Assembly (NCBI RefSeq): GCF_026184235.1
Contig: NZ_CP110806.1
Coordinates: 1,922,001 to 1,986,000 of the forward strand
Length of the DNA: 64,000 bases
Origin: Cellulomonas sp. S1-8
GTDB taxonomy: Bacteria; Actinomycetota; Actinomycetes; Actinomycetales; Cellulomonadaceae
Reading direction: 5' to 3'
Made by a program: the position numbers and the translations under genes
Notes under the pieces: model-generated
Told to the model about the DNA's origin: nothing
Seen by the model: the letters and a program-made list of their open reading frames with translations, nothing else
Database searches by the model: none
Shown: positions 27,000 to 36,160 of the stretch, in pieces
How positions within the stretch are numbered: position 1 is the stretch's first letter
Layout of the letters: each line of letters begins with the position of its first letter

Positions 27000-28121
27000 G
27001 TGACCGCCGCCCCTGACCTGTCGTCCGGCACGCTGCCGCTGCGTCCCGAGCTCGTCGGCCTCGAGCCGTACGGTGCGCCGCAGCTCGACGTCCCGGTGCT
27101 GCTCAACGTCAACGAGAACCCGTACGCGCCGTCCGAGGAGGTCGTCGCGGACGTCGCGGCCTCGGTCGCCCAGGCCGCCCGCGGGCTCAACCGGTACCCG
27201 GACCGCGACTTCGCGGACCTGCGCGCGGACCTCGCGGCGTACCTCGAGGTCGAGTCCGGCGTGCACCGCGAGCCCGAGCAGATGTGGGCCGCGAACGGCT
27301 CGAACGAGATCATGCTGCACGTGCTCCAGGCGTTCGGCGGGCCGGGTCGCACGGCCCTGTCGTTCGCCCCGACGTACTCGATGTACCCGGAGTACGCACG
27401 TGACACGTCGACCGGCTGGGTCGTCGGGCAGCGTGCCGAGGACTTCTCGCTCGACCCCGACGTCGCCCGCGCCGCCATCGCGACGCACGCGCCGAGCGTC
27501 GTCCTGCTCGCCAGCCCCAACAACCCGACGGGCACGGCGCTGCCGCCCGCGACCGTGCGTGCCGTGCTCGACGCGGCCGCTCGCGTTCCCGGCGGGTGCG
27601 TCGTCGTCGTCGACGAGGCGTACGGCGAGTTCCGGCGCGCCGGCACCCCCTCGGCGCTCGAGCTGCTCGACGCGCACCCGCACCTGGCCGTCAGCCGCAC
27701 GATGTCGAAGGCCTTCGGGCTCGCGGGCGCCCGTGTGGGCTACCTGTCGGCCTCGCGCGAGCTCGTGGACGCGCTGCGCGTCGTCCGCCTGCCGTACCAC
27801 CTGTCGGCCGTCACGCAGGCCGTCGCGCGCGCCGCGCTGCGCCACGCGCCGGAGCTGATGGCGCAGGTCGGCGCGCTGCGCGCCGAGCGTGACGCCCTCG
27901 TCTCCTGGCTCCGGGGCCGGGGGTTCGAGGCCGCGGACTCGGACGCGAACTTCGTGCTGTTCGGCCGGTTCGACGATCGCGACGCGGTCTGGCAGGGTCT
28001 GCTCGACCGCGGCGTCCTCGTGCGCGTCACGGGTCCCGAGGGATGGCTCCGGGTGTCGATCGGCACCCCGGGGGAGACGGCGGCGTTCACGGACGCCCTG
28101 GTGGAGGTGACGGGACGATGA
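27000..28121 (+). CDS. hisC: HisC, histidinol-phosphate aminotransferase
   Basis: PLP-dependent class I/II aminotransferase converting imidazole-acetol phosphate to histidinol phosphate. 373 residues. Signatures: [44 protein letters not shown] and the PLP lysine in [17 protein letters not shown] (near residue 237). TAGACT at 26987-26992 is 7 bases upstream of GTG 27000, a leaderless start; the 88-base gap to recQ therefore carries two divergent promoters. The stop overlaps hisB (ATGA). The substrate is supported by his context, since family members can also act on aromatic amino acids. Confidence 0.95.
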   Translation: MTAAPDLSSGTLPLRPELVGLEPYGAPQLDVPVLLNVNENPYAPSEEVVADVAASVAQAARGLNRYPDRDFADLRADLAAYLEVESGVHREPEQMWAANGSNEIMLHVLQAFGGPGRTALSFAPTYSMYPEYARDTSTGWVVGQRAEDFSLDPDVARAAIATHAPSVVLLASPNNPTGTALPPATVRAVLDAAARVPGGCVVVVDEAYGEFRRAGTPSALELLDAHPHLAVSRTMSKAFGLAGARVGYLSASRELVDALRVVRLPYHLSAVTQAVARAALRHAPELMAQVGALRAERDALVSWLRGRGFEAADSDANFVLFGRFDDRDAVWQGLLDRGVLVRVTGPEGWLRVSIGTPGETAAFTDALVEVTGR

Positions 28122-28741
28122 GCCCACAGGACGACGGGCCCGCCCGCCGCACGGCGCGCATCGAGCGCAGCACGAGCGAGTCGAGCGTCATGGTCGAGCT
28201 CGACCTCGACGGCAGCGGGCGCACGCAGATCGACACCAGCGTGCCGTTCTTCGACCACATGCTCACCGCGCTCGGCAAGCACTCGCTGATCGACCTGACC
28301 GTCCGGGCCACCGGCGACACCCACATCGACGTGCACCACACGGTCGAGGACACGGCGATCGTCCTGGGGCAGGCCCTGCGCCAGGCCCTGGGCGACAAGC
28401 GCGGCATCGCGCGCTACGGCGACGCGACGGTGCCGCTCGACGAGGCGCTCGCCCAGGCCGTCGTCGACGTGTCCGGGCGCCCGTACCTGGTGCACACCGG
28501 CGAGCCGGCGGGGCAGGAGTACCACCTCATCGGCGGGCACTTCACGGGCTCGCTCACGTCGCACGTGCTCGAGTCCATCGCGCACCACGCGGCGTTCACC
28601 GTGCACGTCCGCGTGCTCGCGGGCCGCGACCCGCACCACATCGTCGAGGCGCAGTTCAAGGCCCTGGCGCGCGCGCTGCGCGCGGCCGTGGCCCTCGACC
28701 CGCGCGTCGACGGCGTCCCCTCGACCAAGGGCGCCCTGTGA
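28118..28741 (+). CDS. hisB: HisB, imidazoleglycerol-phosphate dehydratase
   Basis: Manganese enzyme dehydrating imidazoleglycerol phosphate. 207 residues, the monofunctional form without the histidinol-phosphatase domain. The metal-binding motifs are clear: [24 protein letters not shown] and, in the second half, [13 protein letters not shown] and [14 protein letters not shown] 28118 overlaps the hisC stop; the end overlaps the next gene by GTGA. A histidinol-phosphatase is not visible in this window. Confidence 0.96.
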   Translation: MSPQDDGPARRTARIERSTSESSVMVELDLDGSGRTQIDTSVPFFDHMLTALGKHSLIDLTVRATGDTHIDVHHTVEDTAIVLGQALRQALGDKRGIARYGDATVPLDEALAQAVVDVSGRPYLVHTGEPAGQEYHLIGGHFTGSLTSHVLESIAHHAAFTVHVRVLAGRDPHHIVEAQFKALARALRAAVALDPRVDGVPSTKGAL

Positions 28742-29214
28742 GCGAGGACGACCTCGGCGGCGTCGACGTCCCCGACGACCTGTCGGGCCTGGAGGCCGCC
28801 CGGCCGCCCAGCGTGGCCGTCGTCGTCACGCAGGTGGCCGTGGCCGACGCGCTCGCGGCCGCGTGCTCGCTCGCCAAGGTCGACGTCGACGTGGTGCCGT
28901 CGCCGGTCGGCGCGCTCGCGGTGCTGCGCGACGCGGCCGCCGGCACGGCCGCCGCGGGCGCGGTGTCGCGGCTGCTGCGCCAGGTGCCCGTGGTGCTGCT
29001 CGAGCGGCGCGAGGGGACGATCTCGGCGTCCCAGTGGATCGGCGGCGAGCACCAGAAGGACCTGCCCGCGGGGCTCGTGCTGTCCGGCGCGCCGCCCGTG
29101 CTGGAGGACCTGCTGCTCGGCGAGCTGCCGGCGGGCGAGGTCGAGGGCGTCGTGTCGTCGGTGGGGCTCTCGCGCTGGAAGGCCATGCGGCTGCTGGCGT
29201 CGCACCGCCGCTGA
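28738..29214 (+). CDS. Unknown protein embedded in the his operon
   Basis: 158 residues; I do not recognise the family. It begins with an acidic tail (~1-20), followed by an alpha/beta stretch ([24 protein letters not shown], then [17 protein letters not shown]), a central hydrophobic strand [35 protein letters not shown], and a basic C-terminal helix ([14 protein letters not shown]). No membrane segment or signal peptide. GTG 28738 overlaps the hisB stop, so it is translationally coupled inside the histidine operon, and hisH begins 73 bases after its end with its own leaderless promoter. A role linked to histidine synthesis or its control is inferred from position only. Confidence 0.75.
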   Translation: MSEDDLGGVDVPDDLSGLEAARPPSVAVVVTQVAVADALAAACSLAKVDVDVVPSPVGALAVLRDAAAGTAAAGAVSRLLRQVPVVLLERREGTISASQWIGGEHQKDLPAGLVLSGAPPVLEDLLLGELPAGEVEGVVSSVGLSRWKAMRLLASHRR

Positions 29215-29287
29215 GCGGCCGGGTCCGCGCGGTCCGGACCTCGGACGGCCGTCCGGGTGCACCCGCGCCCGTGGTTACCCTGGGGTC

Positions 29288-29935
29288 GTGTCTCCCCGTG
29301 TCGTCGTTCTCGACTACGGCTTCGGCAACGTGCGGTCCGCGGTCCGCGCGCTCGCCCGGGTCGGTGCCGACGTCGAGCTGACCGCCGACAAGAAGGCGGC
29401 CCTCGACGCCGACGGTCTCGTCGTCCCCGGCGTCGGCGCGTTCGCCGCGTGCATGGCCGGGCTCCGCGCCGTCGGTGGCGACCAGATCGTCGACCGCCGC
29501 CTCGCGGGGGGACGTCCCGTGCTCGGCATCTGCGTGGGCATGCAGGTGATGTTCGCCCAGGGTGTCGAGCACGGCGTCGAGACCGACGGCCTGGGCGAGT
29601 GGCCCGGCGTGGTCGACCGCCTCGAGGCGGACGTCGTGCCGCACATGGGCTGGGCGCAGGTGGAGCCGCCGGCCGGCTCCGTCCTGTTCGACGGCCTCGC
29701 GGACGAGCGGTTCTACTTCGTCCACTCCTACGCCGCGCGGACCTTCCCGCTGCACGACGTGCCCACCGTTGGGGAGCACCCGCTGCCCGCCCCGCTGGTC
29801 ACGTGGGCGGACCACGGAGGGCGCTTCGTCGCCGCGGTCGAGAACGGCCCGCTGACGGCTACCCAGTTCCACCCCGAGAAGTCCGGCGACGCCGGCGCGC
29901 AGCTGCTGTCCCACTGGGTCGGCTCGCTGCGCTGA
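29288..29935 (+). CDS. hisH: HisH, glutamine amidotransferase subunit of IGP synthase
   Basis: Class I glutamine amidotransferase supplying ammonia to HisF. 215 residues. The catalytic Cys is in [10 protein letters not shown] (residue 82) and the His/Glu pair in [10 protein letters not shown] near the end; the oxyanion segment is [17 protein letters not shown] at 29276-29281 lies 6 bases before GTG 29288, giving a leaderless start and an internal promoter in the his operon. hisF is not in the window. Confidence 0.95.
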   Translation: MSPRVVVLDYGFGNVRSAVRALARVGADVELTADKKAALDADGLVVPGVGAFAACMAGLRAVGGDQIVDRRLAGGRPVLGICVGMQVMFAQGVEHGVETDGLGEWPGVVDRLEADVVPHMGWAQVEPPAGSVLFDGLADERFYFVHSYAARTFPLHDVPTVGEHPLPAPLVTWADHGGRFVAAVENGPLTATQFHPEKSGDAGAQLLSHWVGSLR

Positions 29936-29943
29936 GCACCGCC

Positions 29944-29968
29944 CCGCACCGGCCCCGGGCCGGTGCGG
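29944..29968 (+). repeat. Perfect hairpin between hisH and priA
   Basis: CCGCACCGGCCC (29944-29955) and GGGCCGGTGCGG (29957-29968) are perfect inverted repeats around one base. It lies 8 bases after the hisH stop and 20 bases before priA, with no U run, so it is more likely an intercistronic stabiliser, processing site or partial terminator than a full terminator. Confidence 0.7.
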
Positions 29969-29988
29969 ACCCCACCCGGAGAGGACCC

Positions 29989-30741
29989 ATGACTTCCACG
30001 CGTGAGCCCAGGCTCGAGCTGCTGCCCGCCGTCGACGTCGCAGGCGGCCAGGCCGTGCGTCTCGTGCAGGGCGAGGCCGGCACCGAGACAGCCTACGGGG
30101 ACCCGCTGGCCGCCGCGCTCGACTGGTACGCCGGGGGCGCGGAGTGGATCCACCTCGTCGACCTCGACGCGGCCTTCGGGCGTGGCACGAACGCGGTCCT
30201 GCTCGGCAAGGTCGCCGCGGACCTGGCGGCCAAGGGCGTCAAGGTCGAGCTGTCAGGCGGCATCCGTGACGACGAGTCGCTCGCGCGCGCCCTGGCGACC
30301 GGGGCGACGCGCGTCAACCTCGGCACGGCGGCCCTCGAGGACCCCGAGTGGACGGCCCGCGTCATCGCGTCGCACGGCGAGCAGGTCGCGGTGGGGCTCG
30401 ACGTGCGCGGGACGACGCTCGCGGCGCGCGGCTGGACGCAGGAGGGCGGGGACCTGTGGGAGGTCCTCGCGCGCCTCGACGACGCGGGCTGCTCGCGCTA
30501 CGTCGTCACCGACGTCACCAAGGACGGCACGCTGCGCGGACCCAACCTGGACCTGCTGCGCGAGGTGTGTGCGCGCACGTCGGCGCCCGTCGTCGCGTCC
30601 GGGGGCGTGTCCAGCCTGGACGACGTGCGCGCGCTGCGCACGCTCGTGGCCGTCGGCGTCGAGGGTGCGATCGTCGGCAAGGCCCTGTACGCGGGGGCGT
30701 TCACGCTGCCGCAGGCCCTGGACGTCGCCGGCCGCCCGTGA
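29989..30741 (+). CDS. priA: PriA/HisA, ProFAR isomerase of the actinobacterial bifunctional type
   Basis: (Beta-alpha)8 barrel isomerising ProFAR in histidine synthesis; in actinobacteria PriA usually also does the TrpF step. 250 residues. The two catalytic aspartates are in [15 protein letters not shown] (near residue 16) and [15 protein letters not shown] (near 175); the phosphate-binding turns LSGGIRDD and ASGGVSS are intact. ATG 29989 has GGAGAGG upstream. The dual activity is inferred from the lineage. The stop overlaps the next gene (GTGA). Confidence 0.9.
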   Translation: MTSTREPRLELLPAVDVAGGQAVRLVQGEAGTETAYGDPLAAALDWYAGGAEWIHLVDLDAAFGRGTNAVLLGKVAADLAAKGVKVELSGGIRDDESLARALATGATRVNLGTAALEDPEWTARVIASHGEQVAVGLDVRGTTLAARGWTQEGGDLWEVLARLDDAGCSRYVVTDVTKDGTLRGPNLDLLREVCARTSAPVVASGGVSSLDDVRALRTLVAVGVEGAIVGKALYAGAFTLPQALDVAGRP

Positions 30742-31466
30742 CGGGCCGCGAGCTCCCGCCGTCGTCCCCGTTCGCCGGGGACGACGGCTCGGCCGACCCG
30801 GACCTTGCCGGCGTCCTCGCACGCTACGGGCAGGGTGCGGCCACGCTCGCCGACGTCGTCGTCGCGATCGCGCCCACGCGCGTCCTCGTCCCCGTCCTGG
30901 CCGAGCTCGAGGCCGCCGACGTCGTCGAGCACGACGGCCACGCGCACACCGTCGACAAGGAGGCGTCGGCGGGCATCGTCGCGCTGCGCACCCCCGACGG
31001 CCGGACGGCGCTGCCGGTGTTCACGGGCGTCGAGACCATGACGCGGTGGCGCGCCGACGCGCGACCCGTCCCGACGGCGGTGCCGCGCGCCGCGCTGTCG
31101 GCCGTCGCCGAGGGCTGGGAGGTCCTGGTCGTCGACGCCGCAGGCCCCACGACCGTCGTCCTGCCGCGGACGGCCGTCTACGCGCTCGCGCAGGGGCTCG
31201 CCTGGCGGCCGGCCGTGCAGGACGGTCACGTCGCCGACGACGTCCGGGCGGCGGTGCGCGCGGCGGTCGCCGACGTGCGCCTGGTCGCCCACGCGGACGC
31301 GGTGCCCGGTGCGCGTGCCGAGGTCGCCGTCGAGCTCGGGCTGCTCCCCGGCCTCGATCGCCCGACCCTGGACCGCGTCCTTCGGCAGGTGAACGAGGCG
31401 CTCGCGCACGACCCGGTCGTCGCCGCGCGCGTCGACTCCCTCGAGCTGCGGGTCCGGCCCGCCTGA
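30738..31466 (+). CDS. SseB family protein
   Basis: 242-residue protein of the SseB N-terminal domain family (SseB is also annotated as an enhanced-serine-sensitivity or type III-linked protein elsewhere; neither function is implied here). The domain core reads [12 protein letters not shown], then [35 protein letters not shown], and [23 protein letters not shown]. The C-terminal third is helical ([15 protein letters not shown]). GTG 30738 overlaps priA. An sseB-like gene near infC is usual in actinobacteria. Function unknown. Confidence 0.8.
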   Translation: MTGRELPPSSPFAGDDGSADPDLAGVLARYGQGAATLADVVVAIAPTRVLVPVLAELEAADVVEHDGHAHTVDKEASAGIVALRTPDGRTALPVFTGVETMTRWRADARPVPTAVPRAALSAVAEGWEVLVVDAAGPTTVVLPRTAVYALAQGLAWRPAVQDGHVADDVRAAVRAAVADVRLVAHADAVPGARAEVAVELGLLPGLDRPTLDRVLRQVNEALAHDPVVAARVDSLELRVRPA

Positions 31467-31474
31467 CCCGGGCG

Positions 31475-31897
31475 TCAGCGCCGGCGCACCGCCCAGGCCA
31501 GCGCACCCACGCAGCCGACCAGCGTCGCGACGACCTGCCAGCCGAGGACCACGCGGTTCACGTCCACCGCCGGCCGCCAGTGCGCACCGTCGTCGTCGAC
31601 GACGAACACGCCGACGGGTGTGACGTGCGCGGCGAACCCACCACCGCCGCCGTCGCCCGTGCCGTGCGCCGCGCGCCCGCCGGGGCCACCCTCCCGCTGC
31701 TCGGTGCCGTGGTCGGCGCCGGGTGTCACGTCGCCGCCGCCGCTGCCCGCACCGGCACCCGTCAGGCCGGTCACACGCGCCACGGGCACGACGAGCTGCC
31801 CGTCACGCTCGTACGCCTCGCCGAACACGCGGCGGACGGTGAACGTGTCCTGTGCGACGCGGGTCAGGCCGGCCGGGTCGAAGCTGCGCTCGGTCAT
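31475..31897 (-). CDS. GerW/YtfJ-like protein with C-terminal membrane anchor
   Basis: 140 residues. The GerW (sporulation protein YtfJ) pattern is visible: VRRVFGEAYERDGQLVVPVARV, a Gly-rich middle (GAGAGSGGGD, then GGGGG), and TPVGVFVVDDDGAHWRPAVDVNR. A single C-terminal membrane segment follows (~118-136). ATG 31897 has GAGGGG upstream. It lies downstream of the protease gene on the same strand (39-base gap) and converges with sseB. In Bacillus the family affects spore germination; in actinobacteria that do not form endospores the role is not known. Confidence 0.75.
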   Translation of the reverse strand: MTERSFDPAGLTRVAQDTFTVRRVFGEAYERDGQLVVPVARVTGLTGAGAGSGGGDVTPGADHGTEQREGGPGGRAAHGTGDGGGGGFAAHVTPVGVFVVDDDGAHWRPAVDVNRVVLGWQVVATLVGCVGALAWAVRRR

Positions 31898-31936
31898 CTG
31901 ACGGATCCCCTCGGTGGCGTGGGCGCGCTCGCGGGC

Positions 31937-32671
31937 TCAGCCGCAGGTCGGTGCCGGGGCGAACGCCTGGTCGTCACCCAGCATGGCCCGCAGCGTGCTC
32001 ACGGGCACCAGGTAGCTCATGCCGTCCACGTTCTTGGCGTAGACGACCCCGATGACGCGGCCCTCGGCGTCGAGGGCGGCCGACCCCGAGCTGCCCGGTT
32101 CGACCGCCGCGTCGGTGATGAGCACCTCGCCGAGGTTCGCGTTCAACGGGTCGGTGACCGCGGCGTAGACGCGGCCGTCGGTGATGGTCAGCTGGCGGCC
32201 CAACGGGTAGCCGACGACGGTGACCGGGTCGCCGACCTGCGGGTCCGCGTCGGCGAGCAAGGGTGCCGCGGGCAGCGCGTCGACCGTGCGGACGACCGCG
32301 AGGTCCGCCAGGGCGGCGGTGCTGGCGGCCTCGGCGGCCACGTCGCGCCCGTCGTACGTGCTGAGCTGGAGCTCGGCCGAGTCCGCGACGACGTGCCGGT
32401 TGGTGATGAGCGTGTGCTCGTCGAGCGCGAAGCCCGACCCCGTCGACAGGCCGCCACAGCCGATGTTGCGGATCCGGACCGCCATGCGCTGCGCGGCGTC
32501 GAAGCCGTCGGGGGAGAGCTGCGAGCCCTCCGCCGCCGCGGTCGGCACCGGTGCCGCGCTCGGCACCACGCTGGACGGCACGGGCGCCGGCGGGTCGGGC
32601 AGGTACGCGCACCCTGCGAGGAGCGCGACGAGCGCGACGAGCGCGAGCGCGCCGACCCGGGTGGTCCTCAT
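31937..32671 (-). CDS. Trypsin-like serine protease lipoprotein
   Basis: 244-residue secreted S1-type protease with an intact catalytic triad: His in TNRHVVADS, Asp in ALADLAVVRTVD and Ser in EPGSSGSAALD. The N-terminus has a signal peptide ending in a lipobox (LLAGC near residue 21), so it should be lipid-anchored outside the membrane after LspA cleavage; a Pro/Ala linker leads to the protease domain. ATG 32671 overlaps the upstream gene by 4 bases (ATGA). No PDZ domain, unlike HtrA. Substrate unknown. Confidence 0.88.
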   Translation of the reverse strand: MRTTRVGALALVALVALLAGCAYLPDPPAPVPSSVVPSAAPVPTAAAEGSQLSPDGFDAAQRMAVRIRNIGCGGLSTGSGFALDEHTLITNRHVVADSAELQLSTYDGRDVAAEAASTAALADLAVVRTVDALPAAPLLADADPQVGDPVTVVGYPLGRQLTITDGRVYAAVTDPLNANLGEVLITDAAVEPGSSGSAALDAEGRVIGVVYAKNVDGMSYLVPVSTLRAMLGDDQAFAPAPTCG

Positions 32672-33342
32672 CGGGACAGCTCGTCCTGCAGCGCCGCGTT
32701 GGCGTCGCTCGCGGCGCCGCACACCCGCTCGACGTCGGCGCGGAAGCGTGCGAGGTCGGCCGCGTCGTAGTCGGCCACGTCCTGGAGGTACCCGATGAGG
32801 CGCTCCTGCCCGTCCACGCAGTTGGCCAGCGCGGTCGCGACCTGGCCGGCCGCCTGGGAGACGCGCTGCTGGTAGTCGGCGAGCTGTTGCTGCGCGGCCG
32901 TCGAGTCCCCGAGCTGCGCCTTCTCGTCGGCGAGCTCGGTGATGCGCGTCTGCGCGGTGGCGAGCTGGGCGCGGGTCGCCCCGAGCTCGCCCGTCGTCGC
33001 CTCGAGCTCGGCCTGCACCTGCGCGAGCTGCTCGCCGTGCGTCCGCGCCAGCTCCTCCCAGCCGGCGGCGGACCGCTGCCACGCGCTCGTCGTCGTCCAC
33101 AGCCGCCAGCCGAGCACGCCGGCCGTCGCGAGCACGACGACCAGGACGAGCGCGAGCACCGTCGTCGCGCGCCCCCGGCGCCGCGGTGCGGGCTCGACGT
33201 ACGGCCACGGCCCCGGCTGGTCGGACGCGTGAGTCGGGGCAGGGCCCGCCCAGCCCGGCGGCAGCGGTGCGGTCGGTGACGAGGTCGGCGGCGCGTCGCG
33301 CGGGTGCCCGGGGTCGGGGGTGGGGCCGCTCGGTCCGGTCAT
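32668..33342 (-). CDS. Membrane-anchored coiled-coil protein
   Basis: 224 residues, family not recognised. Residues 1-55 are Pro-rich and cytoplasmic; a membrane segment (TVLALVLVVVLATAGVLGW, ~61-79) is followed by a long predicted coiled coil (~95-170, heptads such as LAQVQAELEATTGELGATRAQL) and a C-terminal helical domain with two Cys (CVDGQE, CGAAS) that could form a disulfide outside the cell. The minus-strand TATCCT at 33354-33349 sits 6 bases before ATG 33342 (leaderless). It is translationally coupled to the protease gene, so it may be the protease's scaffold or regulator; this is inference. Confidence 0.8.
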   Translation of the reverse strand: MTGPSGPTPDPGHPRDAPPTSSPTAPLPPGWAGPAPTHASDQPGPWPYVEPAPRRRGRATTVLALVLVVVLATAGVLGWRLWTTTSAWQRSAAGWEELARTHGEQLAQVQAELEATTGELGATRAQLATAQTRITELADEKAQLGDSTAAQQQLADYQQRVSQAAGQVATALANCVDGQERLIGYLQDVADYDAADLARFRADVERVCGAASDANAALQDELSR

Positions 33343-33393
33343 GGCCCCAGGATAGGTGGGCCCACCCCGCCTCGACGTGGCGCGGTGGTGGGC

Positions 33394-33639
33394 TCACGGC
33401 ACGTGTCGCCGGGTCCTGAGCACCTCGCGGACGAACCGTTCCGACCGTGCGCGCAGCCCGGTGACGCGGCGCGCGAGGATCTGCTCGCGCACCGCGTCGG
33501 ACGCCCGCAGGCGCACGCAGGTGGGCACGTCCTCGAGCTCGAGGACGACGTAGGCGGACAGGGGTGCGCGCCGGTCGCGCCACCCGAGCAGGTCGTCCTC
33601 GGCCGCGGCGGGTGAGCGGCCCGCGGTCCGTGCCGTCAG
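33394..33639 (-). CDS. Possible small protein downstream of DUF1844, unusual CTG start
   Basis: A minus-strand reading frame with high G/C at third positions runs to a stop at 33394 and encodes a plausible soluble peptide (SAYVVLELEDVPTCVRLRAS, then LRARSERFVREVL). The frame stays open upstream through DUF1844, but no ATG/GTG/TTG is near the expected start. A CTG at 33639 overlaps the DUF1844 stop as CTGA, mimicking the ATGA/GTGA overlaps used elsewhere here, and gives 81 residues. A GTG further in would give a shorter product. No family recognised; it could be a shadow. Confidence 0.35.
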   Translation of the reverse strand: MTARTAGRSPAAAEDDLLGWRDRRAPLSAYVVLELEDVPTCVRLRASDAVREQILARRVTGLRARSERFVREVLRTRRHVP

Positions 33640-34010
33640 GACACGGGGCCGGTGAACTTCTCGCCCGGCCCCTCGCCGAGTGCGTCCGGGAAGGGCGAGG
33701 CCTCGCGGAACGCGAGCTGCAGCGAGCGCAGGCCGTCGCGCAGCGAGCGGGCGTGCTGGTTGCCGATGTCGGGCGCGGACGTCGTGACGAGCGCGGCGAG
33801 CGCCGTGATCAGCTTGCGGGCCTCGTCGAGGTCGCGGTGCCGGTCGCCCGGTCCGCCCGCGTCGTCCTCCGCGAGACCGCACTTGACCGCCGCCGCGCTC
33901 ATGAGGTGCACGGCCGCCGCGGTGATGACCTCGACGGCGGCGACGTCGGCGATGTCGCGGGTGGCCTGCACGGCCGCGTCCGCTGCGGCGTCGTCGGTGG
34001 TGTGGCTCAT
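33636..34010 (-). CDS. DUF1844 family protein
   Basis: 124-residue helical protein: IADVAAVEVITAAAVHLMSAAAVKCGLAEDD, then DLDEARKLITALAALVTTSAPDIG and LRDGLRSLQLAFREAS, the DUF1844 pattern. ATG 34010 has GAGAGG upstream. The family normally neighbours infC in actinobacteria; here catalase and fur genes lie between them. Function unknown; no catalytic motif seen. Confidence 0.82.
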   Translation of the reverse strand: MSHTTDDAAADAAVQATRDIADVAAVEVITAAAVHLMSAAAVKCGLAEDDAGGPGDRHRDLDEARKLITALAALVTTSAPDIGNQHARSLRDGLRSLQLAFREASPFPDALGEGPGEKFTGPVS

Positions 34011-34086
34011 GCCTCGATCCTCTCATCGCGCGGGCGTGGGACGGCGGACCCCGCGGGCGGCGGACGTCATCCGGCCGCACGCGCGA

Positions 34087-34116
34087 GCGGCCCCGCACCC
34101 TCGGGTGCGGGGCCGC
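34087..34116 (-). terminator. Terminator downstream of katA
   Basis: A 14-bp GC-rich stem, 34087-34100 with 34103-34116 (core GGCCCCGCACCC / GGGTGCGGGGCC), lies 34 bases past the katA stop on the minus strand. It separates the catalase unit from DUF1844. Confidence 0.8.
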
Positions 34117-34149
34117 CCTGGCCGGTGTGCGGCCCGTGCGGTGCCGGGG

Positions 34150-35652
34150 TCAGGCCACCGGCAGGCTCGCGGTCCCGGGCTCACCGGTCTCGACCGGGGC
34201 GTCGATCGCCGTGAGGCGCTCCCGCAGCGCGACGCCGAGCCCGGCGTCGACGGCCGTCCAGTACCCGATCGCGCGCTCACGGATGTCCGCGCTCATGACG
34301 CCGCCCACATGACCCGTGATCGTGTCGAGGAACCGTGCGCGTGCCGCGTCGTCGAAGACCTCGCGGTAGAGCGTGCCCGCCTGGCCGAAGTCGTCGTCCT
34401 GCGGGTGCAGCGTCGCCGCCGTGCGGACGAGCGCGCCGTCGGACTCCCACCCGCCGTCGCTGGTGCGCGACGGGTCCGCGGCAGGGCCGCCGACCGAGTT
34501 CGGTGCGTAGACAGGCGTCGCGGCCGACTCGAAGTGGTACCGCGCCGCGCCGTCCTTCGAGTAGGAGTGCACCGGTGCCACCGGCGCGTTCACCGGGAGC
34601 TGCGCGTGGTTCGTCCCGACGCGGTACCGGTGCGCGTCGGCGTAGGAGAAGATCCGCGCGAGCAGCATCCTGTCCGGGCTGGCCGCGATGCCGGGCACGA
34701 AGTTGCTCGGCGCGAACGTCGCCTGCTCGATCTGCGCGAAGTAGTTCTCCGGGTTGCGGTTGAGCTCCATCACGCCGACCTCGACGAGCGGGTAGTCCGC
34801 GTGCGGCCACACCTTCGTCAGGTCGAACGGGTTGAACCGGTACTCGGTGGCGTCCGAGTACGGCATGACCTGGACGCTGAGCGTCCAGCGCGGGAAGTCC
34901 CCGCCCTCGATGTGGTCGTGCAGGTCGCGGATGTGGTGGTCGGCGTCGGACCCGGCGAGCTGCGCGGCGTCCTGCGGGGACATGTTCTCGATGCCCTGCT
35001 GCGTCCGGAAGTGGTACTTGACCCAGAACCGCTCGCCGGCCGCGTTGATCCACTGGTAGGTGTGCGAGCCGAACCCGTCCATGTGGCGCCACGTGGCAGG
35101 GATGCCGCGGTCGCCCATGAGCCACGTCACCTGGTGCGCCGACTCCGGCGACAGCGTCCAGAAGTCCCACTGCATGTCGTTGTCACGCAGGTGCGAGCCC
35201 GGCAGGCGCTTCTGGGAGTGGATGAAGTCGGGGAACTTGATGCCGTCCCGGATGAAGAACACGGGGGTGTTGTTGCCCACGAGGTCGTAGTTGCCCTCGG
35301 ACGTGTAGAACTTCAGCGCGAAGCCGCGCGGGTCGCGCCACGTGTCGGGGGAGCCCTGCTCACCGGCCACCGTGGAGAAGCGCGCGAGCAACTCGGTGGT
35401 GGCGCCCGGCTGGAAGAGCGCCGCACGGGTGTACGCCGACACGTCGTGCGTCACGGTGAACGTGCCGAACGCACCTCCGCCCTTGGCGTGCACGACGCGC
35501 TCCGGGACGCGCTCGCGGTTGAACTGCGCGAGCTTCTCGACGAGGTAGTGGTCGTGCAGGGCGATCGGGCCGTCGGCGCCGACGGTCATCGCGTGCGCGT
35601 CGGACGCGACCGGGGCGCCGGAGTTGGTGGTGGTGGCGGGGACGTGGGGCAA
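34150..35652 (-). CDS. katA: Monofunctional heme catalase
   Basis: Cytoplasmic catalase decomposing H2O2. 500 residues, a small-subunit type enzyme. The distal His is in [13 protein letters not shown] (His55), the distal Asn in [13 protein letters not shown] (near 127), and the proximal heme Tyr in [14 protein letters not shown] (about residue 335-340). The start is TTG 35652 with GAGAGGAA about 6 bases upstream. It lies 72 bases downstream of the Fur-type gene on the same strand, forming a regulator-catalase pair like furA-katG, and ends at its own terminator. Confidence 0.95.
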   Translation of the reverse strand: MPHVPATTTNSGAPVASDAHAMTVGADGPIALHDHYLVEKLAQFNRERVPERVVHAKGGGAFGTFTVTHDVSAYTRAALFQPGATTELLARFSTVAGEQGSPDTWRDPRGFALKFYTSEGNYDLVGNNTPVFFIRDGIKFPDFIHSQKRLPGSHLRDNDMQWDFWTLSPESAHQVTWLMGDRGIPATWRHMDGFGSHTYQWINAAGERFWVKYHFRTQQGIENMSPQDAAQLAGSDADHHIRDLHDHIEGGDFPRWTLSVQVMPYSDATEYRFNPFDLTKVWPHADYPLVEVGVMELNRNPENYFAQIEQATFAPSNFVPGIAASPDRMLLARIFSYADAHRYRVGTNHAQLPVNAPVAPVHSYSKDGAARYHFESAATPVYAPNSVGGPAADPSRTSDGGWESDGALVRTAATLHPQDDDFGQAGTLYREVFDDAARARFLDTITGHVGGVMSADIRERAIGYWTAVDAGLGVALRERLTAIDAPVETGEPGTASLPVA

Positions 35653-35724
35653 GGGGGTTCCTCTCGTCGTCCGGGCGGACGGGCCCGGGGGGTCGTGGTG
35701 CGGGTGCCGGCGACGCGGGGGGCG

Positions 35725-36138
35725 TCAGCCGGCGGTCCGGCAGGTGGGGCACAGGCCCCAGAACGTGACCTCGGCCGTCTCGACCGCGAAGCCGGAGGTC
35801 GAGCTCGGTGTGAGGCACGGCGCGTGCCCGACGGCGCAGTCCACGTCGTCGACGGCGCCGCAGCCCCGGCAGACGACGTGGTGATGGTTGTCGCCGGTGC
35901 GTCGCTCGTAGCGCGCCGGGTGGCCGGCCGGTTCGATCCGGCGCACCAGCCCGGCGTCCGACAGGGCGTGCAGCACGTCGTAGACGGCCTGCACGGACAC
36001 CGTCGGCAGCGTGGTCCGTGCCTGCCGGAAGACCTCGTCGGCGTCGAGGTGGGCCCGCTCGTCGAGCGCGCCGAGGACGGCCAGCCGGGGAGCCGTGACG
36101 CGAAGCCCGTGCCGTCGCAGCAGGTCGGTGTCGGTCAC
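35725..36138 (-). CDS. Fur/PerR family metalloregulator
   Basis: 137-residue regulator with an N-terminal winged helix (RRHGLRVTAPRLAVLGALD, SVQAVYDVLHALSDAGLV) and a C-terminal dimerisation domain with two CxxC pairs (Cys90/93 and Cys130/133) for structural zinc; the HHH at 85-87 belongs to the regulatory metal site. GTG 36138 has GGTGGGG upstream; the longer frame from TTG 36174 would begin inside the operator. Its placement just upstream of katA suggests a peroxide-responsive FurA/PerR role rather than iron uptake control. It is divergent from the infC leader. Confidence 0.88.
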   Translation of the reverse strand: MTDTDLLRRHGLRVTAPRLAVLGALDERAHLDADEVFRQARTTLPTVSVQAVYDVLHALSDAGLVRRIEPAGHPARYERRTGDNHHHVVCRGCGAVDDVDCAVGHAPCLTPSSTSGFAVETAEVTFWGLCPTCRTAG

Positions 36139-36160
36139 AGGGCCGACCCCACCATGTTTT

